NCBI GenBank assembly: GCA_001599755.1
Contig: BCHX01000003.1
Location: 3,073,289 to 3,137,288 of the forward strand
Direction: 5' to 3'
Length of the DNA: 64,000 bases
Origin: Gliomastix tumulicola
Lineage: Eukaryota > Ascomycota > Sordariomycetes > Hypocreales > Bionectriaceae
Shown here in pieces: positions 57,101-64,000 of this stretch (position 1 is its first letter; each line of letters opens with the position of its first letter). The translations under genes and the position numbers were made by a program. The notes below the pieces were generated by a model. The model was not told where the DNA came from and did not search any database. It saw only the letters and a list, made by a program, of their open reading frames with translations.

Positions 57101-60100
57101 GAGACTTTACTTAATTAAGTAAAGTATATAATATCTTAGTAGGACTTTAATAAACTTAAAGAAGTAAAAAGAAGTATTTATATTATAGGATACCTTCTAT
57201 TTACTTAAGTTAATTCTTTAGTTCTTAAATTAAATAAAAAGTATAAGAGTTTCTTATTATAAAGTAATACTTCTATAGAGAAATCCTTAGAGAAGGTATA
57301 ATTTATAAATATATATAACCTTAAGGAGAAAGTTTATATAGAGTAGGTTTAAATTAATATAAAAATAACTAGTAATATCTTTATAAAGATTAAAAATTAT
57401 ATATAAACTATTAAGAACTTAATAAAAGTAAAAGGAGATACTATTACTAGAGAGTAAGTTAAATAACTAATAGTAATAGAAGAAGACTTTTAGTAAATAG
57501 TTATTACCTATAAGAAGTCTTTAGTATAGAGATTATATAGCTTTTATTAATATATAGCTAGTAGGATAAATATAAATACTATATTTAAGCTAAAGGTTAA
57601 AAAGGTTATATTTATTAATAATTCCTTACTTAATAAAATAGTTCTAGAGGGTAACCTCTATTAAAAATAAGCTAAATAGGTAGTAGTATTAAAGAAAATA
57701 TAACCTAGGGGAAAATTCTAAGATTAAATTACCCTTAAATTTAGTAATATTAAAAAAGGTATATATATTAATAAAGAGAACTAACTAAATAAAATATATA
57801 AGTATATTAATAGGAATTTAATACTTAAAGAAATAATAGTATTCCTAGAGATACTATATAATAAAGAAGTAGCCTTTAGGTAAAACTAAATAAAAATAAA
57901 AAGGTTAAATAATAATATTATATTACCTTAAAAGATAAAAATAATTCCTTATAGTATATAGTAAACTAGCTTTATTTTTATTTTAAAAGAGATAAAGGAA
58001 AAAGTCCTTAAAATCCTAAGAGAATAAGTCTATATAGGTATTTTAGAGGAAGGGTATAACTTATATAGAAACCTATAATTCTTAGTCTTAAAAAAGGATA
58101 AAGGATTTTACTTTATTAACTCTACTATAAGACTTAATAAGGTTACTATTAAAGATATACTTTTATTACTTAATATAAATAAATTTAGTAAGAACTTCTT
58201 TAAATATATATATATCTTCTTACTAGACTTCTTTTTTAAGTATAATTAAATTTAATTAAACCCTATAAGCTAAAATATAATAATATTCTTAATATTAATT
58301 AGGTTACTATATATATATACTTTACTCTAAGGAGTAATAAACTTTATTATATAGTTTATTTATATTATAATTTATATATTATATAACTTAGTTTTATATA
58401 TTTATTAAGCTTTCCTTAATAATATTAATATAAAGAGGGTTAAAAATAATTATAATAGAGAGAAACTTACTCTAAGTATTAGGAGGTATATTTTTAAATA
58501 TATTTAAAATATTAATAAGGTCCTTATAAATATAAAACTAATTAAAGAGATTATCTCCTATATTAAGTCTTAGTAATATTAGAAGATTATATTAATTATA
58601 GGGTATAAATATAACCTCTATAGTAGAGAGCTTAAAAAGGAGAAAGTTAAGAAACTAGTAAAATAGAAATACTATAGTAACTTTATAAAAGTTTAAGCCT
58701 TCTTAAAATTAGTAAATTTCTATTATATATAAGTATTAAATTATACTTATATTACCTTATTTTTAAATACCTTACTATATAAAAATACTAGCTAGGAATA
58801 AGGGAAGTAGTAAAAAGAGGCTATAAATTATATTAAGAAAATCCTTATTATAGTACCTCTTTTTATTATAGTAAATTATTAAGAAGAGTACTTAAATATT
58901 ATTTTAATAATAAATATAAGTAATATTAAATAAGGAGCTTACTTAATATAAGTTATTAAAGGCTAAAAGCTACTAATAAGATATAAAAGTAATATATAGT
59001 TAAATATTAAAAAAACTATAATTTAATAAAACTTAAATATAAAGGTATTTTACTTATCTTCTAAAGGCTATATAATTATATTTATAGTACTTATTTTATA
59101 CTAGAGATTAACTCTTTTATATTAACTTAGTAAATTAATAAATTAATAAATAATATACTTAGAGCTTTAATTACTTAATAGCTTAACTATATATTTCTAT
59201 TTAACTTTAAAGTCTACTATATAGTAGGAAAGAATAATAAAATAGTAAATACCTTATCTTAAAAACTAATAAATTTATTTAATTAAATAAACTATAAATA
59301 AAAGAGGGATATTAAAAAGAAGATTAACTTTATAATTAACTTAATTAACTTTTAATATTTATCTTTAAAGGAATAAAATACCTAATAATAAGTAATAAAT
59401 ATAGTTATTAACTTTAAGGAATTTAATAATTTATTATAAAATAAATAAATTTAATAACTTAAGAATATATATAATAAACTCCTTAATAAATTATATAGAG
59501 AGACTTAATAATAGCTTATAGAGTACTTTACTACCTTTAGAAGACTTAAGGGTATTATAAAGGCTAACTAGAGAAAGGTAAAAGTATAAACTAAGAACTT
59601 TTATATATAAAGGTATAACCTCTAGAAGTACTCTTTATATAGTATATAAAATCTCTTAGTAGTAGACTCCTCTACCTAATAATAATATATTATTAAAGTT
59701 ATATATAACTATAAAGGCTATAAAAGAAGAGAAGTTATATACCTTTTTATTACTAAGAGATAATAATAAAAAAATATTTATTAGGATATTAAGATAAAGC
59801 TCTAAGTATATAAGAAGTACTAAAAGTAAACTTTTAGGTAAAACTTTAAATTTAAGTATTAGGTTTACTTAAGCTATCTTATAGCTATTATTTACTTTAA
59901 TATATAGTATTTACTAAAGAATATATATTTCTAATACCTTATAGAAAGTAAATATATACTTACTAAATAGGTAAAACTACTACTTATATTAATAAAGAAG
60001 TTTAAGTATACTCTAGAGCTTATATTTTAAATAATATATTAATATAATATATTTTAAAAAATAATTATAAATAATAGAATAAAGTTCTTAGGCTTTAAGA

Positions 60101-60760
60101 AAGCTCTAGAGAACTAGAGAATTTAAGTAATTTTAATTTCCCCTTATAATTCTATAGTAAATAGTATCTTAGAAGTAAGCTATATTACTTTACTTTTAGC
60201 TATAGTAAAGATAGCTAGAAAAAATAAATACTAGCTAGAGTATATTAATAAAGTACTACTAGTTAATTAAGTAGTAATTAAATACTTAATAAAATATTTT
60301 ACCTTCTTTCTTATATATAGGTAGAAGCTAATCTTATTATTAAAGGTAGAGATTTTAATATAGTAATTAATTAATTAAAATAAAGTCTAAATTATAAAAA
60401 ATATACTTCTTATAAGGATATAGGTGCTTAAGAGGAAAGTAATAAATATTAATATTACTAAATAATAAGTAGTAAAATTTTAAATAATAGCTAGGTAGAA
60501 ATAAAATAAAAAGCTAGTTAATAAGATTTATAGGTTACTTTATATAAAAGATCTAATACTAGTCTATAATATAGTTTATAATAGAAATATAAAAAGAGGA
60601 ATAAAGATATTAAATAAATAGTAAAAACTATATAAAATTAAAGAGGTTTATTTTAATAAAATAAGTTATAAATTAAAGGAATTAAATAAAGCTTTTCTTA
60701 TATATAGCTATAAGGCCTTTATACTTAAATAGTTTAAAAAAATTAATAAATAATAAATAA
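54200..60760 (+). mobile_element. RIP-destroyed Ty3/gypsy LTR retrotransposon (internal region)
   Basis: Limits are approximate and no LTRs were identified. Reading the plus strand and treating TAA/TAG as former Gln or Trp codons, the order of domains is gag-like sequence, zinc knuckle, reverse transcriptase, RNase H, integrase. The knuckle (55,319-55,360) keeps exact C-x2-C-x4-H-x4-C spacing but all four ligands are now Tyr codons, as expected from G-to-A and C-to-T changes. The reverse transcriptase core is recognisable from LNKVTIKDI (about 58,135) through LLQGVIN (about 58,320) to AFLNNINIKR (58,409-58,438), where the catalytic Asp-Asp has become Asn-Asn. An RNase H end VYYIVGKNNKIVNTLS lies at 59,212-59,260. 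The integrase core ISPYNSIVNSILEV is near 60,135-60,175, and its GPY/F-like tail near 60,620-60,690. No frame is usable. Confidence 0.78.
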
Positions 60761-63700
60761 ATAAGAAGAATAAGAAGATCTTTAAGCTATAATATAGTAT
60801 TAGTTTAATAATAACTATAATAAAGGATATAAATACACCTTAAAATAAAGATTAATAATTAAGGAGAAGAGATACTAAAATATTTATTTAGTAAACCCTT
60901 TAATAGGTAAACCTTATCTTAAATAATATCCTCTAAGAATAGAATAATTTTATAATTAAAGAATTATCCTATATAAAATATATTACTAAAGAAGACTAAG
61001 GTAAAAAAGGAGGTAAAGAGCTTTAATAACTACTAATAAGAGTATAAAGATAAATAATTATTAAATTAAGGTAACTTAAAATAACTAATAAAAAGAAGGT
61101 AAAATACTAAAATATATATACTTAAGGCTTTAAGTTAATATAGTAAAACCTTATATAGTAGGGAGGTATTTATATACCTATAGGTAGACTTTAGGCTATT
61201 ATTTAATTAGCTTAAAGTAAGGAGGAAAGGCCTATAAAGTAGTATAATAATAGAAAAATATATAGAGAAGAGTACTTAAGGGTAATAATAAAAGATATTA
61301 CTTAAAGAAATAGTATAAAAACTATTTATTTAACCCCTAGAAGTCTACTATAATATTATATTACTAAGGTATTAAAAACCCTATACTATAGTATTAAAGT
61401 ATTAAAAATACCTATTAATATACTAAAAAGATATTATTAAAATATATTAAAAAACCTTATATTAATATACTAAGAAATCTATAATTAATATACCTTAAGA
61501 ATATTAATTTAATAATTACTTATATTACTTAATTAAAAATATATTAGCCCTTTTTAATAAATTAAGTATTATATAAAGAAAAATTAAAAGTAGTAAAATT
61601 AAACCTTAAAGCTAATTAACTTTAAAGTAAAGAATAAAAGATAAGTAAACCTTAAATTAAAATACCCCTTATTTAAGAAGATAAGTTTAAGGTTAATAGA
61701 GGAAGACTATAAGTAGTAGGTAAATTAAGAATTATAGGACTACTATAAGCTAATATAATACTAGGAGGATTAATACTAAAACTTAGTAATTAAGAAGAGC
61801 TAATAGCTAGGAAATTACTAAATATTAAATAGCTAAATATTATAAGTATAAGGGAATTAAAAACTACTAGAAGTTTACTAAAAACTAAATAAATAAAGAA
61901 TACTATAAAAATAAAGGAACTAAGAGCTAGGGAGATATAAATAATAGAAGGTAAAAATATAAAGCTAATTATTTAATTATTAAAATAATAGTAGCTATTA
62001 GAAATTAAATAACTAGTACTAATTATAAAAGGAATTTATATCTTTAATATATTATTTAATTAGCTAGTATTTAAATAAACTTAAACCTAAGAAATATAAT
62101 ACTTAAGCTTAGGGTTAAAATCTTTATAACCTAGAAGATCTTAAAGATAAAGAATATAAGGGGAATTAACTTATAATAAATACTTAGGGAGAGTAATATT
62201 TATATTTAATAAGTCTTTAAAGGCTTAAAAAAAAGAATAATTTATTCTAAAAGAAAAGGTATAATTAGTACTAGTATTATACTTAGTATTAAAGTAGAGA
62301 TAATTAATATAGGAAAAACTAAAAGCTAGTAAAACCTAATAAATATAATATAAGAATAATATATACTTACTTATATTTATAATATTTATATACTAAGAAA
62401 CTATATAATATTTATATAATATTAGAGTATTTATACTATAAGTTTATATAACTTAAGCTTTAAATTATAAAGAATAAATAAAAAGTAAATTCTTATTATT
62501 AAAATTAATAAGGAAAAGATTATAAGAATTTAATAACTTAGTAGAAATATATACTAAATAAATAAAATATATTATAATAATTTAATAAATAAGAGAGTAA
62601 ATTATAGGCTTAATATATAAATTCTAGATAAAGAGCTTAATAATAAAGAAATTAAACTAGTAAAGAATATTAAAATACTTATAGGAGTTAATTTTAATAT
62701 AAAGAGCTAGCTTATTATAAATAGAGACTTTCTAATTATTTATAATTTAATTAATATAAACCTAGATATTAAAGTATTTATATATTTATTAAGAAAAGAA
62801 AAAGATATATTAATAATAAAATATATAAAAAGGGTTAAGAAGATAAGAAGTAACTTATAAGAAGAATATAAAGAGGTAAAGAGTAAATAAAAAAAGAGAG
62901 AATAATATTAAAAGTACTATAATTATTATTAATATTACTTATATTACCTTTAGCTTAAGTAAGGCTAATAAAATTAAGGTAATAATAAAGTAGTATATTA
63001 TTTACTATCTTTAAGCTAAGTTATATTAAGTTCTTAATAATAAGAGTATTATTTACCTTTAAAGAAGTACCTTTAAAAGCTATAGACTAAGTAATAAGTA
63101 AGGAATTCACTATATAGTTAAGTAAAAATATAATAATAAAAATATAATAATTATTAAATAGAGAGAGGAAATAGTAATAACTAAGAATAATATAAGAAAG
63201 AGGAGGAAATATAGTAGAAAGAAGGAAGATTACTATAAGGTTATTATAAAAAGGAGGGAAAAAAGAGTTTATTATTTTTATTTATAAATTATATAAATAA
63301 AGCTAATATAAAAAAAGGTATAAAAATAGAGAAGTACTTTAAAAATTAAAGTAAAAATAATAAATTATAACTCTTTAAAAATATTAAATAAAGAGGTAAT
63401 ATATATATAAAAAGGGAATTTCTTATACTAGTTTATATACTTCCTTTTTCTCCTTATATATATATATTACTAAAGCACCTTAGAGCTTTATACTTATACT
63501 ACCTCCTATAAGGCTTTATTATTTTTTTTTTACCTTTATTTATAATACCTTTACTATTACTTTACCTTTACTATATTATTACTTAATTAATTAACCTTAC
63601 TTATAAAATTACCTTATATTTTAAAATTAACCTTATACTTTTAAAGTATAATATATTAATCTTAATACTTTATATTATTTATAATAATAACCTTTAAGTA

Positions 63701-64000
63701 AGCTATTAGGTTTAATTAATATAACCTCCCTTTTATTAAAGGTATAGCTTAAAATATTAAGTTTATAAAGAAGAAGCTAGGTATAAAGTATAATAATTAG
63801 TATTTCTAGACCTTTAAGAAAGATAAACTTATTATAATAATTTATTATAAATAAATATAAATAAATAATAATAAGAGGTTTTATATAATACCTAAGAGTA
63901 AGAGAATTAGTATTAAACTTTAAGAGTTCTATAAGTATTAACCTAAGGTTATTTAATTTTAAACCTCCTTTAAATATATTAAAGGTTAGTAGAAAATTAA

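Larger units (their letters stand above)
48160..64000. repeat. AT-rich block of RIP-mutated repeats
   Basis: In two lines I counted, 10 of 60 and 12 of 60 bases were G or C. By eye I found no CG, no ATG, about nine CA and only three TG dinucleotides in nearly 16 kb, while TA is everywhere; the remaining C sits almost only before C or T. Loss of CA on both strands is the mark of repeat-induced point mutation, and loss of CG shows that the CpG context was hit as well. Such blocks in Pezizomycotina are transposon graveyards, usually packaged as H3K9me3 heterochromatin. The block reaches the end of the window. Except for the Ty3/gypsy remnant at 54.2-60.8 kb I could not classify its contents. Confidence 0.92.

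Overview
This is nuclear DNA of a filamentous ascomycete (Pezizomycotina, most likely a sordariomycete). Introns are short (59-79 nt where I could place them) with GT...AG ends, and most have a CTAAC- or CTGAC-like branch site. The gene set is typical of that group: an RTA1-like protein, a FRE-type ferric reductase, a Zn2Cys6 regulator, an AROM-derived repressor-like protein, a fungal rhodopsin/SAT4-like domain and a one-exon MPP10. A block of DNA destroyed by repeat-induced point mutation (RIP) adds to this. I could not name the species from the sequence.

Region 1 (1-26,400) is GC-normal and loosely packed. It holds a 63-aa membrane protein, a mitochondrial-type lipase, an arrestin-related adaptor with a PPxY motif, an RTA1-like seven-helix protein, a coiled-coil protein of unknown role, a four-exon ferric reductase, a class 1A dihydroorotate-dehydrogenase-like enzyme, and a 956-aa protein that joins a rhodopsin-like domain to a complete sugar-permease-type MFS domain. 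About 5 kb without a recognisable gene follows, ending at a sequencing gap flanked by poly-G.

Region 2 (26,400-47,600) has a six-exon Zn2Cys6 transcription factor with about 4.1 kb of gene-free upstream DNA. Next come a QutR/QA-1S-like AROM paralog without any quinate cluster beside it and a head-to-head NASP/Sim3 histone chaperone. Tail-to-tail with that is the U3 snoRNP protein MPP10, then a 58-aa membrane protein and an RNF10/Mag2-type RING ubiquitin ligase. The last genes are housekeeping functions (histone supply, 18S rRNA processing, 40S ribosome quality control), but I see no evidence that they act as one unit.

Region 3 (about 48,160 to the end) is an AT-rich heterochromatin-like block. 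CpA, TpG and CpG are almost completely absent, and I see no ATG, so nothing there can be translated. Inside it the ghost of a plus-strand Ty3/gypsy retrotransposon can still be read (zinc knuckle, reverse transcriptase, RNase H end, integrase). The remaining repeats are too mutated for me to classify.

No CRISPR array, rRNA or tRNA gene was found. Exon borders were worked out by hand from splice signals and reading frame and have not been checked against transcripts.
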